From NCBI RefSeq assembly GCF_004792665.1, contig NZ_SRZX01000007.1:62001-126000 (forward strand): a DNA stretch of 64,000 bases, given 5' to 3'. Shown here in pieces: positions 26,105 to 34,949 of this stretch (the first letter of the stretch is position 1; each line of letters starts with the position of its first letter). The notes beneath the pieces are model-generated. The model saw nothing but the letters and a program-made list of their open reading frames with translations, searched no databases and was not told the origin of the DNA. This DNA comes from Marinobacter orientalis. Lineage in GTDB: Bacteria; Pseudomonadota; Gammaproteobacteria; Pseudomonadales; Oleiphilaceae. The translations under genes were made by a program, and so were the position numbers.

Positions 26105-28231
26105 ATGAAGCTGGCCCAATTTATCCAGACAAACATGGAGCGACTGCTCGAAGACTGGGAAGAAGCCGCGCTGGACATCGCCCCGCAGTTGAAGGGCAAA
26201 GACAGCCCGGCTTTGAGGGATCATGCCCGTGAGATACTGGAGTTCATCACCGAAAATCTCCTGACCTCCCAGACTCGCGAAGAGTCGGCAGGCAAAGCCT
26301 TGGGTAAAGGCAGGTCTTCCGCTCCGGGCATTATTGATAACGAACATGGCATAGACCGTCTCAGGCAGGGTCTGTCCATGCTTCAGATGATACAGGAGCT
26401 CCAGGCACTGAGGGTTCGTATTACCAGTGCCTGGGGCGACGCACAGCACGACCTCACCGCAAAAGACATCAATGAATTAATACGGTTCAACGAGACCATC
26501 GACCAGTTGATTGTCAACTCGGTGTCTGGCTACTCCCATGGTTTCGATCAGGAAACACACCTGATCGAAACCATGCTGAAAGCCTCCCTCGATCCCGCCG
26601 CCATATTCGATCCCGATGGCAGGTACCTGTTTATCAATACGGCAATGGCCAATCTGGTCAATGAGTCACACAGGAACGTTATTGGCAAAACGCCACTTGA
26701 GCTGGGTGTGGATTTTGCCACCGAGTTTCACAGCGAAATTGCCACAACTGTCACTACCGGGCAATCACAGCGCAGGGAGTTCAGTCACGGTTTACCCTCG
26801 GGCCGTGATTTGTGCTTTGACTGCCAGTTTGTCCCGGTTTTTAACGACTGGAACCAAGTGGAAGCAATTGTCACGACATCGCGGGATATCACACAGCGCA
26901 AGCAGACGGACCATCAGGTCTGGCGAAGCGCCAATTTTGATTCGCTCACCGGCATCCCCAATCGGCGGCTGTTCCTTGATCGGCTTGAGCAGACATTGCG
27001 GGAGGCCCAGCGAAAGGGCAGCTTTTTTGCCCTGCTATTCATCGATCTGGACCGATTCAAGCAGGCCAACGACCAACTCGGCCACGAGGCTGGTGACCGG
27101 CTTCTGGCGCAGGTGGCCGAAAGGATAAGCACCAAGGTCCGGGCCATGGATACAGTGGCGCGTCTTGGCGGAGACGAATTCACTCTGATCCTTAAAGAAA
27201 CTGACAGAGAGGGTGCGAAGGAGGCCGCCAAGGCACTTCTGATCAGTCTCGAACGGGCGTTTGACGTTGATTCTCACCGGGTCCACCTTTCCGGCAGCAT
27301 AGGCCTTACGGTGTTCCCCGATGACGGCAGGGATGCGGCCAAGCTGATGCACAATGCCGACCAGGCTATGTACGCGGCCAAAGAAGATGGAGGCCAACAG
27401 GTTCAGGTCTACGAGTCCTGGATGGCGCAGAGCGAATCAGAGCATATGCGCCTGAACCGGGAACTGGATGATGCCCTCAGTGAAAGTCAGCTGGAGCTAT
27501 ACTACCAGCCTATAATCGACATCCGTACTGGAACCATATCCGGGGCAGAGGCGTTGCTCCGATGGAATCATCCGTACGAGGGATTGTTGACTCCCGATGC
27601 CTTTCTCAGTATCACCGAACAAAGCGGCCTGACGGACAGTATTAACGCCTACGTGCTGGAGCAGGCGATGATCTGTTCGCTCCGGTGGCGGGACCTGAGT
27701 GATGAGGCCTTTCCGATCAACATCAACGAATCACCCGCCTCCTTTTTCACCCGAAGTCTTGTAGACCAATGGCGAGCGCGGCTGGCGCAAGTTGGTCTCG
27801 ATAAGAGCAATATCACCCTGGAGCTGACTCCGGCCTCCCTTAACAATATCCGTGCCTCCGGTTTCAATCCGGTCAGGAGCCTGGGTCTGGCAGGTTTGCG
27901 GCTCCACCTGGCAATCGACGATTTTGGTATTGAACCATTTTCCCTGCTGGCTCTTCAGGAGTTCAGGATGGACAGTGTGAAGATCGACAGAGAACTGATC
28001 AGGAACGCTGGCCAGGGTGGTAATGCAGACCGAATACTCGGGGCCATAATCGCTATGGCTCACGCCATAGACGTCCAGGTGGTTGCAGTGGGCGTTGAAA
28101 CGGACCAGCAATTGCAATTCCTGTCCCATGCCGGCTGCGATTATGCCCAGGGTTTCCTGTTCTCCAGGCCCCTGCGCCAGGACGATTTCGAGGCACTGCT
28201 AGAACGGGAGCGCCAGAAAAAGCCTTGTTGA
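26105..28231 (+). CDS. RsbRD-PAS-GGDEF-EAL c-di-GMP protein with a degenerate EAL domain
   Basis: The product is 708 residues from ATG 26105, chosen because the paralogue at 39826 starts at the same MKLAQFI. Residues 1-150 look like an RsbRD N-terminal sensor helix bundle, about 155-275 a PAS domain, about 285-445 GGDEF, and about 460-700 EAL. The GGDEF is intact (GGDEF at 355-359) and an inhibitory RxxD (RAMD) lies five residues upstream. The EAL keeps EALLRW and DDFG but has LTPAS where the family has the xITES metal ligand, AVGVET in place of AEGVE, and ININ for VNxS. It is therefore likely a diguanylate cyclase with a non-catalytic EAL. Starts at 26048 or 26093 are possible. Confidence 0.85.
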   Translation: MKLAQFIQTNMERLLEDWEEAALDIAPQLKGKDSPALRDHAREILEFITENLLTSQTREESAGKALGKGRSSAPGIIDNEHGIDRLRQGLSMLQMIQELQALRVRITSAWGDAQHDLTAKDINELIRFNETIDQLIVNSVSGYSHGFDQETHLIETMLKASLDPAAIFDPDGRYLFINTAMANLVNESHRNVIGKTPLELGVDFATEFHSEIATTVTTGQSQRREFSHGLPSGRDLCFDCQFVPVFNDWNQVEAIVTTSRDITQRKQTDHQVWRSANFDSLTGIPNRRLFLDRLEQTLREAQRKGSFFALLFIDLDRFKQANDQLGHEAGDRLLAQVAERISTKVRAMDTVARLGGDEFTLILKETDREGAKEAAKALLISLERAFDVDSHRVHLSGSIGLTVFPDDGRDAAKLMHNADQAMYAAKEDGGQQVQVYESWMAQSESEHMRLNRELDDALSESQLELYYQPIIDIRTGTISGAEALLRWNHPYEGLLTPDAFLSITEQSGLTDSINAYVLEQAMICSLRWRDLSDEAFPININESPASFFTRSLVDQWRARLAQVGLDKSNITLELTPASLNNIRASGFNPVRSLGLAGLRLHLAIDDFGIEPFSLLALQEFRMDSVKIDRELIRNAGQGGNADRILGAIIAMAHAIDVQVVAVGVETDQQLQFLSHAGCDYAQGFLFSRPLRQDDFEALLERERQKKPC
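26537..26575. repeat. Perfect 16-bp inverted repeat inside the GGDEF-EAL coding region
   Basis: Arms CATGGTTTCGATCAGG (26537-26552) and CCTGATCGAAACCATG (26560-26575) flank a seven-base loop AAACACA. The hairpin encodes the linker between the RsbRD-like and PAS domains. A perfect 16-bp stem is unusual in coding DNA. It may fold in the mRNA or record a past rearrangement; the truncated paralogue lacks this part. Confidence 0.75.
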
Positions 28232-28280
28232 AGGCAAAGGATAAAAGAGGCTTCCGGAGACACCTGCGCCTGATTCAGTT

Positions 28281-29072
28281 TCAGTTACGCCAGAACTGGG
28301 GCGAGAACATCACGAACACACTCAGAAGCTCCAACCGCCCCAACAGCATCGCCATCATAAGCACCCACTTCGCTGCATCAGGCAATGGCTGGAAATTTCC
28401 CGCCGGGCCGATCGTGTCACCCAGGCCCGGGCCCACGTTTGCCAATGCCGTAGCCGCCCCGCTCAGGCTTGTTGTCAGATCTAGCCTCAGCAGCGCCAGA
28501 ACTGATGCGACAACTGGAACATCTTCATGCCGCCGCTGGTTGATCCCGCAGTAGCGGCTGGGCCTGACCATTCAGTAGCCTGACGAACAGGAAGAATGGA
28601 ATGCCACCAAGCATCATGAAGACAGTAGACGCGAAAAGAATCGAAAGCTGGCTGTACTGCCCCATCGAGCTGTCAGACGTCGAATAACCGCCTGTCGAGA
28701 CCGTGGTCAGGGCATGGTTGAGCGCATTGAACAGATCCATTCCCAGGAGCCAGTAAACGGAAATGCAGCTGACGGTCAGAATCAGGTAACTGAATACCAG
28801 CCCTCGAGCCAGACGGTTAGTGCGTGGAACCGCCTTCTCAGCCCATTCAGAGGATTCCGTGGCAAACAGGCGCATACCACCAATTCTGAGAAACGGCAGG
28901 ATTGCCACGGCCATACCAATGATTCCGATACCGCCCAGCAGATATTCGCGGACTTCACAAATGCCAGCCAATCCGGTGTCTCTCCATACACTAAAAGATT
29001 AACCGGAAGTGTCATGAAAAAGCTGAGGAGGATCAGCAGGAATCCCTCGCTGGTATGTGCGACGATTTTCAG
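28281..29072 (-). pseudogene. trkH: trkH potassium transporter, decayed
   Basis: Three pieces of a TrkH/TrkI potassium channel subunit lie in different frames. The first (about 29072-28970) reads LLILLSFFMTLPVNLLVYG then ETPDWLAFV; the second (28971-28525) contains GGIGIIGMAVAILPFLRIGG and the pore segment TVSTGGYSTSDSS; the third (about 28490-28281) has LSGAATALANVGPGLG and ends in the typical FSPQFWRN C-terminus. The N-terminal start is missing behind a stop at 29073-29075, the first two pieces are frameshifted, and about half of the C-terminal pore region between pieces two and three is deleted. The gene cannot make a working transporter. Intact ktrAB follows immediately on the other strand. 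Confidence 0.85.
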
Positions 29073-29121
29073 CTATACCACTTCTTTTACACTACATGGA
29101 GTCCGGGGGACAGTCGCGCGC

Positions 29122-29775
29122 ATGGTTGAAAAGCAGCAGTTTATTGTCATTGGCCTTGGCATTTTCGGAGCAACCGTTGCCAGGGAGCTGACCCGGCTGG
29201 GGCATGAGGTCCTTGGTATCGACTCGGATGAGAATCGCGTCGACCGACTGTCGGAGGAGTTAACCCATGCAGTGATCGCTGATGTAACTGATGAAAACGC
29301 CCTCGTTGAATTAAACGCTGGCAGTTACGATGCAGCGGTGGTCGCCATTGGTCGAAATGTCGAGGCCACCATGCTGGCAACCCTGCAACTCTGCGAACTT
29401 GGGGTGGAAAAGGTATGGGCCAAGGCACTGACACACCAGCACCACCGGATTCTGGAACGGCTCGGAGCAACCCGTATCATAGCGCCGGAACACGAAATGG
29501 GTATCCGGATCTCCCAGGAACTGAACTACCCGATGGTGCACGATTACCTTGGACTCGACGATGATTACTTTATCGTCGATTTTCACACCACAGAGGATCT
29601 CATCGACAAGACCATTGGCGAGATCATAAATGGTGAGCCTGTTGAAGCACTCGTTGTTAAGCGGATGAAGGAGGCGCACCCTCATCCGGATCATAGCTGG
29701 AAGATACGCAATGGAGACCGGATTGTACTGGGCGGCCAGTTGGAAGACCTTAGAGATCTCGTTAACCGCCTATGA
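29122..29775 (+). CDS. ktrA: KtrA/TrkA-type potassium channel regulatory subunit
   Basis: I use ATG 29122, giving 217 residues; the longer upstream open frame runs through the trkH remnant and is not real. Residues 5-130 are a TrkA-N Rossmann domain (VIGLGIFGATVAREL, then GIDSDENRVD, where Asp binds the ribose of NAD or ATP), and 135-217 a TrkA-C domain. KtrA forms the cytosolic gating ring of the Ktr potassium uptake system. Its stop overlaps the ktrB start as ATGA. One RCK unit is present, as in KtrA, unlike the two units of TrkA. Confidence 0.88.
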   Translation: MVEKQQFIVIGLGIFGATVARELTRLGHEVLGIDSDENRVDRLSEELTHAVIADVTDENALVELNAGSYDAAVVAIGRNVEATMLATLQLCELGVEKVWAKALTHQHHRILERLGATRIIAPEHEMGIRISQELNYPMVHDYLGLDDDYFIVDFHTTEDLIDKTIGEIINGEPVEALVVKRMKEAHPHPDHSWKIRNGDRIVLGGQLEDLRDLVNRL

Positions 29776-31142
29776 AAATACATTTTCTGGATCTGGTGTC
29801 GGATCGCACCACTGGCAAAGGATCAGGTCGCAAGGCGGGCATCAATCCTCCCCGACTGCTGCTTGAATCGTTTCTGGTGCTGATAGCAATTGGCGCCGGC
29901 CTGCTGAAACTGCCTTTTGCCACCGTCGAACCCGTTACCTGGATGGAAGCTGCATTTACTGCAACGTCAGCAGTGACCGTTACCGGTTTGATCGTTGTGG
30001 ATACGGGCAGCCAGTTCACGCTGTTCGGCCAATTGGTCATCTTGACCCTGATTCAGCTCGGGGGCCTGGGACTGATGACATTTGCGGTATTAACCGCCCT
30101 CGCCCTGGGTTTCAAACTTCGTCTGAAACAGCAGCTCGTCGCCCAGGAAGCTTTCAATGAAATCTCGCTCCAGACGGCCGGAGGGGCCGGTAAGTCCATT
30201 GCGGTTTTTGCGTTGACTGCAGAAGCCATCGGTATTGTAGTCCTGAGCCTGTTCTTTGTGCCCGAGCTGGGCTGGAAGGACGGTCTTTACGAGGCGCTGT
30301 TCTACACGATTTCTGCATTCAACAATGCCGGCTTTGCATTATCACCCGATAGCCTGTCAGCGTATGTGGATCACCCGGGCATCAGCCTCTCGGTCACTGC
30401 GCTGTTCATAACCGGCGGCCTCGGCTACATTGTCATGATGGAGCTATTGGACAGGCGCAGCTGGTCGCGGTTATCCGTATACGTAAAAGTGATTCTGCTG
30501 GCCACTCTGCTCCTCAACGTGACGGCAACTGGCGCCATTCTGCTTCTGGAATTTGGCAATCCGGCCACCCTCGGCGCCCTCGACAGTTTCTGGGATAAGC
30601 TTCTGGCGGCCTGGTTTCAGGGGGTGACGCCACGAACGGCTGGTTTCAACACTTTTGATATTGGCGCGTTAACCGCCGGAACCAGTGTTTTTATGTTGCT
30701 TCTGATGTTTATTGGCGGCGCACCCAATTCCACGGCCAGTGGCATCAAGATCTCTTCGTTCGTCATCCTTATTGCGGCAACCCGATCGTTCCTCCGGGGG
30801 AGTCACGACGTCAGTCTTCTTCGACGCTCTCTGAGCAGCGAGACAGTCCTCAAGGCGCTGGCGACCGCGACTATCGGCATGGCGGTCGTCTTCGTGGCTG
30901 TACTCACCCTGAGCATTCTGGTGGAAGATGATTTTCTCGACATAGCCTTTGAAGTAGTCTCCGCGTTCGGCACTGTCGGCCTGTCCCGGGGCACAACCGG
31001 CGAACTTGGCACAGCAGGCCAGTTGGTGATCATGGCGGTCATGCTGATAGGCCGTCTTGGTCCTCTCACTCTGGGATACACCCTGACAGCGCGGCGAAAA
31101 TCCCACGTTCGCTATGCCAGGACCGAGTTCCCCGTTGGTTAA
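29772..31142 (+). CDS. ktrB: KtrB potassium-translocating subunit
   Basis: A 456-residue polytopic membrane protein of the KtrB/TrkH superfamily with four pore-loop repeats, each holding the selectivity-filter glycine: TSAVTVTGL, ISAFNNAGFAL, GVTPRTAGFNT and SAFGTVGLSRG. Eight membrane helices in M1-P-M2 pairs are visible. KtrAB is generally a sodium-dependent potassium uptake system suited to marine or saline habitats. It overlaps ktrA by four bases. All four glycines are present, so the protein should be functional, in contrast to the trkH remnant beside it. Confidence 0.9.
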   Translation: MKIHFLDLVSDRTTGKGSGRKAGINPPRLLLESFLVLIAIGAGLLKLPFATVEPVTWMEAAFTATSAVTVTGLIVVDTGSQFTLFGQLVILTLIQLGGLGLMTFAVLTALALGFKLRLKQQLVAQEAFNEISLQTAGGAGKSIAVFALTAEAIGIVVLSLFFVPELGWKDGLYEALFYTISAFNNAGFALSPDSLSAYVDHPGISLSVTALFITGGLGYIVMMELLDRRSWSRLSVYVKVILLATLLLNVTATGAILLLEFGNPATLGALDSFWDKLLAAWFQGVTPRTAGFNTFDIGALTAGTSVFMLLLMFIGGAPNSTASGIKISSFVILIAATRSFLRGSHDVSLLRRSLSSETVLKALATATIGMAVVFVAVLTLSILVEDDFLDIAFEVVSAFGTVGLSRGTTGELGTAGQLVIMAVMLIGRLGPLTLGYTLTARRKSHVRYARTEFPVG

Positions 31143-31149
31143 CAACCGT

Positions 31150-31339
31150 ATGGAACACAAAGAAAGTACACCCGAAGGCTTGCCAAAAGCGTATCTGGTC
31201 GCGGTTGATGGCTCAAACCAGGGAGAAGCACTGGTCGGGGCCGGTTTGCAAATGGGGGCCCTTTCGCAAATCCACCACCGGCAGGCTTCTGAAACAGGCC
31301 AGTACCCTTGAAGTCATGTTTGTCCCGGTTCCCCGATAG
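31150..31339 (+). pseudogene. Universal stress protein gene, truncated and frameshifted
   Basis: The start, eight bases after ktrB, reads LPKAYLVAVDGSNQGEALV, the first strand and ATP-binding Asp region of a UspA domain. After about 35 residues the frame is lost; another frame continues with STTGRLLKQASTLEVMFVPV and stops at 31337-31339. About 60 of a normal approximately 140 codons remain. Placement directly after ktrB suggests it was once part of the potassium operon. Confidence 0.6.
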
Positions 31340-31655
31340 CATTCCCTTAACGCACGAAAGTGCGCGGGAATATTGACCGCCGGAAGGCCTACTTCCTTTC
31401 CTCCGATTGCGCGGACTGCACAATCAAAACCCTGTTGCGCGGATTTGGACCAAGGCCCATTAACAGCAAACAGCACCATGACTTCTTGCTATGACAAATT
31501 TCAGTATATTCAGAGATTGAGAGTTTGCAAAAAGCTGTCGTGAATTTCTGGAAGTAAATGGCCTAACCCCTTTTACGATGATTCCCGAGTCTAAAAAATG
31601 GTTGCCGGGTTGGCCAGGTACGCCAGATTTAGTGCTTTGGTTGGTCATTTATTGC
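31340..31655. other. Intergenic stretch without a gene
   Basis: The 316 bases between the stress-protein remnant and the end of ectD hold no recognisable gene on either strand. Short open frames lack start signals and protein-like composition. It probably contains the decayed end of the potassium operon and the ectD terminator region, but no clear hairpin with a T-run was seen. Confidence 0.5.
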
Positions 31656-32591
31656 TCATGCCAGTTCCGGAAAATCGTCATGCATGGTCAGGGGTGTTGT
31701 GTTTTCCCGGGCCCCCAGGAAGTCGGGCCGTTCCGAATTGGCGGCATAGGGCTCTTTCAGGAGGTTGTCGACACTATTGTAGACAAAGAACAGATTGGAC
31801 CTGGGCCAGGGAGATATGTTGGCATTTGATGCGTGCAGAGTGTTGCACTCAAACAGCATCAGCGAACCTGCAGGCCCCTTGGGCGCCTGAATACCGCCGC
31901 GATCGGCCATCATCTTGAGGGCCTTCTGGTCCGGAATCCCCAATCGCTGGGACCGGAGGGATTGTCGCCAGTTGAGGTCCGGCGTTTCACCCACACACGG
32001 GATGAAGTAATGATGGGAGCCGGGAATCAGCATCAGCGGTCCATTGAATTCGCTGTTGTCCGTGAGCATCAGCGAGGCGCTGACCGCCCGCATGCGGGGC
32101 ATGCCATCTTCACTGTGCCACGTCTCGAAATCCGAGTGCCAGTAAAACCCGCTGCCTTCGAACCCCAACTTGTCATTAATCCGCGATTGATGAATGTAGA
32201 CCTCGCTGCCGAGCAACTGTCTGACCATGCCCAGGATACGGGGGTCTCGGGTCAGGCGGCTGAAGTGCTCGGAAAACTCATGCATGGCGAACACTGAGCG
32301 GATGTCACCAGTGGTAGGGTCCCGGATAACCTGGTCTGATGCCAACAGTTCCTTGTCCTGCGCCATCTCAAGAAGTTCGTCGAAGAAAGGAGCCATCCGC
32401 TCCTGATTGAAGAACCCTTCAAACCACAGAAAGCCATCCCGCTCATACTTTGATAACGCGACCTCATCCAGTGGTCCGTGCCAGCGGTATTTATTGCCGG
32501 AATGGACCACGGGATCGGTTCGGATAAAAGGAGCGACCCGATCTTCCGACTCTTTCAGGCGTGAAGGAAAGGCATCACTGGCCTGGCTCAT
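31656..32591 (-). CDS. ectD: Ectoine hydroxylase EctD
   Basis: A 311-residue iron(II)/2-oxoglutarate-dependent dioxygenase that converts ectoine to 5-hydroxyectoine. The EctD signature FYWHSDFETWHSEDGMPRMR spans about 149-168, with iron ligands His152 and Asp154; the distal ligand is His253 in FECNTLHASNANISPWPR. Length equals the family norm. Its start is twelve bases after the egtD stop on the same strand, so it is probably the third gene of an egtB-egtD-ectD operon. The ectoine synthesis genes ectABC are not in this window. Confidence 0.93.
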   Translation of the reverse strand: MSQASDAFPSRLKESEDRVAPFIRTDPVVHSGNKYRWHGPLDEVALSKYERDGFLWFEGFFNQERMAPFFDELLEMAQDKELLASDQVIRDPTTGDIRSVFAMHEFSEHFSRLTRDPRILGMVRQLLGSEVYIHQSRINDKLGFEGSGFYWHSDFETWHSEDGMPRMRAVSASLMLTDNSEFNGPLMLIPGSHHYFIPCVGETPDLNWRQSLRSQRLGIPDQKALKMMADRGGIQAPKGPAGSLMLFECNTLHASNANISPWPRSNLFFVYNSVDNLLKEPYAANSERPDFLGARENTTPLTMHDDFPELA

Positions 32592-32603
32592 GGTAAAACC
32601 CCT

Positions 32604-33575
32604 TTATCTTGAACTGGATATCAAATAATGGATGCTGAACAGCCCGTCGTCGTCAAACCAGACCCTGCGGCTCGAGAAACCAGCGCGGCCAGCTAATCGC
32701 TGGAAGCCGGGAATGGAGTACTTATAAGAGTTTTCGGTATGGATCGACTCCCCTTTCCTGAAACGAATGGACTTGGTATTCAGGGACAACACCTGAAAGT
32801 CCCGACTATCCAGATGCATCTCGATTCGTGACTGTCGTTCATTGAAGAACGCCCGGTGGCTGAACCCCTCCCGCTCGATGTCAAACCCCAGCTCTTTGCG
32901 CAATCGATCCAGAAGGTTCAGGTTGAATTCTGCAGTGATGCCATCGGCGTCATTGTAAGCCGACTCCAGAATGGCGTGGTCCTTGAGAAGATCCACTCCA
33001 ACAAGCAGACCGCTTCCAGTGGGCAGGCAGCGGCGCAGACTGATCAGAAAACGTTCAGCCGCTTCCGGGGTAAAATTGCCAATACTGGAGCCGGGGAAGA
33101 AGGTAACCAGTCGCTTCGGACTGATGCCCTCCGGTAAAGCGACCCCCCGGGTGAAATCCGCACAGGCGGCATGCACCTCGAGCCACGGGTAATCCGCCGC
33201 AAGGCGACGGGTACTGCTGACCAGGAAATCCCGGGAAATATCGACGCCCAGATAGCACCGTACCGAGAGTGACTCGAGTAAAAGGCGGACCTTGCGACTT
33301 GCACCACTGCCCAGTTCCACCAGGGTTGCGTCCTTGCCGGCCAGCTCTGCGATTTCGGGCATCGCCTGCCGGAGAATCGCCTCCTCTGTCCTTGTCGGAT
33401 AATATTCCGGGAGTTCACATATTTTCTCGAAAAGCTCTGAACCTTTCTGATCGTAAAGGTATTTGGGGGAACAGTATTTTGGCCTGGAGCTCAGTCCCGC
33501 GATCACTTCTTGCGCCATCGTGGGGAAGTTGTCTTCAGACAGCTGATTGTGAAAATGAATCTCTGCAATGTTCAC
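32604..33575 (-). CDS. egtD: L-histidine N-alpha-methyltransferase EgtD
   Basis: I choose GTG 33575 because GGGAGG lies just upstream; it gives 323 residues, the usual EgtD size, and overlaps egtB by 41 bases. An ATG at 33659 would place the start deep inside egtB. The protein trimethylates histidine to hercynine with SAM. Seen motifs are YLYDQKGSELFEKI, LPEYYPTRTEEAIL (a family hallmark), the SAM-binding LVELGSGASRK and FFPGSSIGNF, and the C-terminal IHTENSYKYS histidine-site segment. It sits directly after egtB, which uses its product. Confidence 0.9.
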   Translation of the reverse strand: MNIAEIHFHNQLSEDNFPTMAQEVIAGLSSRPKYCSPKYLYDQKGSELFEKICELPEYYPTRTEEAILRQAMPEIAELAGKDATLVELGSGASRKVRLLLESLSVRCYLGVDISRDFLVSSTRRLAADYPWLEVHAACADFTRGVALPEGISPKRLVTFFPGSSIGNFTPEAAERFLISLRRCLPTGSGLLVGVDLLKDHAILESAYNDADGITAEFNLNLLDRLRKELGFDIEREGFSHRAFFNERQSRIEMHLDSRDFQVLSLNTKSIRFRKGESIHTENSYKYSIPGFQRLAGRAGFSSRRVWFDDDGLFSIHYLISSSR

Positions 33576-34899
33576 CGGTAGCCTCCCTGGCAAGTCTGAA
33601 CCCTGAAAAGGCCCAGCGGGCTGATGGCGGGAAAAAATTGCGGTACGTAGGCCGGACATGGCTGGCAGGAGTGGCGCAACACCCTCCCCTCAGCACCATC
33701 TGCCCGGACATGAATTTGCCGTTGTACTCGCCGAGACTCCCGGAGAGTGTCCTGAACCCCGGATAAGGCCTGTAGGCGCTGCCCGTCCATTCCCAGACAT
33801 CGCCAAACATCTGCAACGGCGGATCTTGCGGGTTGCGGACAGTGCCAGCCTCGGTGGCAACTGGTTGCAGGTAGCCGCTATCAGCAAAATTGCCGTTCAA
33901 GTCCCGGGTATTGACGGCGGCGTGCTCCCATTCCGCTTCGGTGGGCAGGCGTCCCCCCGCCCAGCGCGCGAAGGCATCAGCCTCGTAAAAACTGACATGG
34001 CACACCGGCGCAGCGGTATCCACCGGGAGCAAACCTGTCAGAGTAAAGTGATACCACCTCTCCCCGTCCCGGACCCAATACAGGGGCGCCGTCCAGCCCT
34101 TCTCCCGGATCAGGTGCCAGCCGTCCGAGAGCCAGAGGGCCGGGTCCTGATAACCGCCCTGCTCCATGAAACGTATATACTCCTGGTTGGTCACCGGGCG
34201 CGTTGCCAGCTCGAAAGGTTCGAGGTACTGGCGATGTGCCGGCCGTTCGTTGTCGAAGGCAAACGCCTCGCTGTCCGGCTCCAGGCCGATGGTCAACAGT
34301 CCGCCTTCGTAGGTCCGCCATCCCATGGGCGCGGGGCGACGCGTTGGCGGGACCTTCAGGCGCTTGCTATAGATCGGTCGCAGCGGGTTCTGGGCCAGAA
34401 TGTGCTTGATGTCCATGGCCAGCAGTTCCTGGTGCTGCTGTTCATGGTGGATGCCCAGGCAGACCCGTTCGGCAATGGCGCGGCTATGCTCCGACGGCGC
34501 ATTGCACAGCAACAGCTCCATGGCTTCATCCACGTAATGCCGGTAACGATAGACGTCAGCTACGGTCGGCCGGGAAAGCAACCCACGCCTGGGCCGGGGA
34601 AAAGGGCTGCTGTGGGTTTCATAATAGGAATTGAACAGATAGTCATAGCTGTCGTTCTGGGACACATAGCCCTTCACAAACGGCTTTAGTAAAAAGGCTT
34701 CAAAAAACCAGGTAACATGGGCGAGATGCCATTTTGGCGGGCTGACGTCGTCCATGCTCTGGATGACGTAATCTTCGGTCTCCAGGGGAATACACAACTG
34801 TTCGGTAACAGCCCGAACGTCCCTGAAAGCTTCCAGCCAGCCTTCCGGCGAAGTGGGCTCATCGGCGAGAGCGGGGTAAAGCGGTTCCGCATGGGACAT
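33535..34899 (-). CDS. egtB: Ergothioneine sulfoxide synthase EgtB
   Basis: A 454-residue non-heme iron enzyme that joins hercynine to a thiol. The N-terminal DinB-like domain has KWHLAHVTWFFE (His61) and HHEQQHQELL (His152, His156), which match the three iron ligands. The C-terminal FGE-sulfatase domain has GGRLPTEAEWEHAA, FGDVWEWTGSAY and RNFFPPSARWAFSGFRLAR. No egtA or egtC is present, so it may use cysteine directly, as in two-gene egtBD clusters; the C-S lyase EgtE is not here either. A tandem 18-bp repeat lies just upstream of the ATG. Confidence 0.9.
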   Translation of the reverse strand: MSHAEPLYPALADEPTSPEGWLEAFRDVRAVTEQLCIPLETEDYVIQSMDDVSPPKWHLAHVTWFFEAFLLKPFVKGYVSQNDSYDYLFNSYYETHSSPFPRPRRGLLSRPTVADVYRYRHYVDEAMELLLCNAPSEHSRAIAERVCLGIHHEQQHQELLAMDIKHILAQNPLRPIYSKRLKVPPTRRPAPMGWRTYEGGLLTIGLEPDSEAFAFDNERPAHRQYLEPFELATRPVTNQEYIRFMEQGGYQDPALWLSDGWHLIREKGWTAPLYWVRDGERWYHFTLTGLLPVDTAAPVCHVSFYEADAFARWAGGRLPTEAEWEHAAVNTRDLNGNFADSGYLQPVATEAGTVRNPQDPPLQMFGDVWEWTGSAYRPYPGFRTLSGSLGEYNGKFMSGQMVLRGGCCATPASHVRPTYRNFFPPSARWAFSGFRLAREATGEHCRDSFSQSAV

Positions 34900-34913
34900 G
34901 GCGGCGTTCCTGT

Positions 34914-34949
34914 TTATGGGTCTTGCCCGTATTATGGGTCTTGCCCGTA
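34914..34949. repeat. Tandem 18-bp repeat in the egtB leader
   Basis: Two identical, directly adjacent copies of TTATGGGTCTTGCCCGTA occupy 34914-34931 and 34932-34949, ending about 14 bases before the egtB start. Each copy contains a small GGG/CCC dyad. Two head-to-tail copies in a 5' leader could be a duplicated regulator site or a recent slippage duplication. It is not a CRISPR because no spacer separates the copies. Confidence 0.7.

Noticed and set aside
28714-29121. Upstream extension of ktrA
   Set aside because: The extra residues come from the antisense of the trkH remnant; the TrkA-N domain starts a few residues after ATG 29122, so no extension is needed.
33658-34689. A 343-codon open frame on the + strand
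   Set aside because: It is antisense to egtB, which carries iron ligands and FGE motifs.
34914-34949. CRISPR array
   Set aside because: Only two copies with no spacer between them; there are no cas genes.
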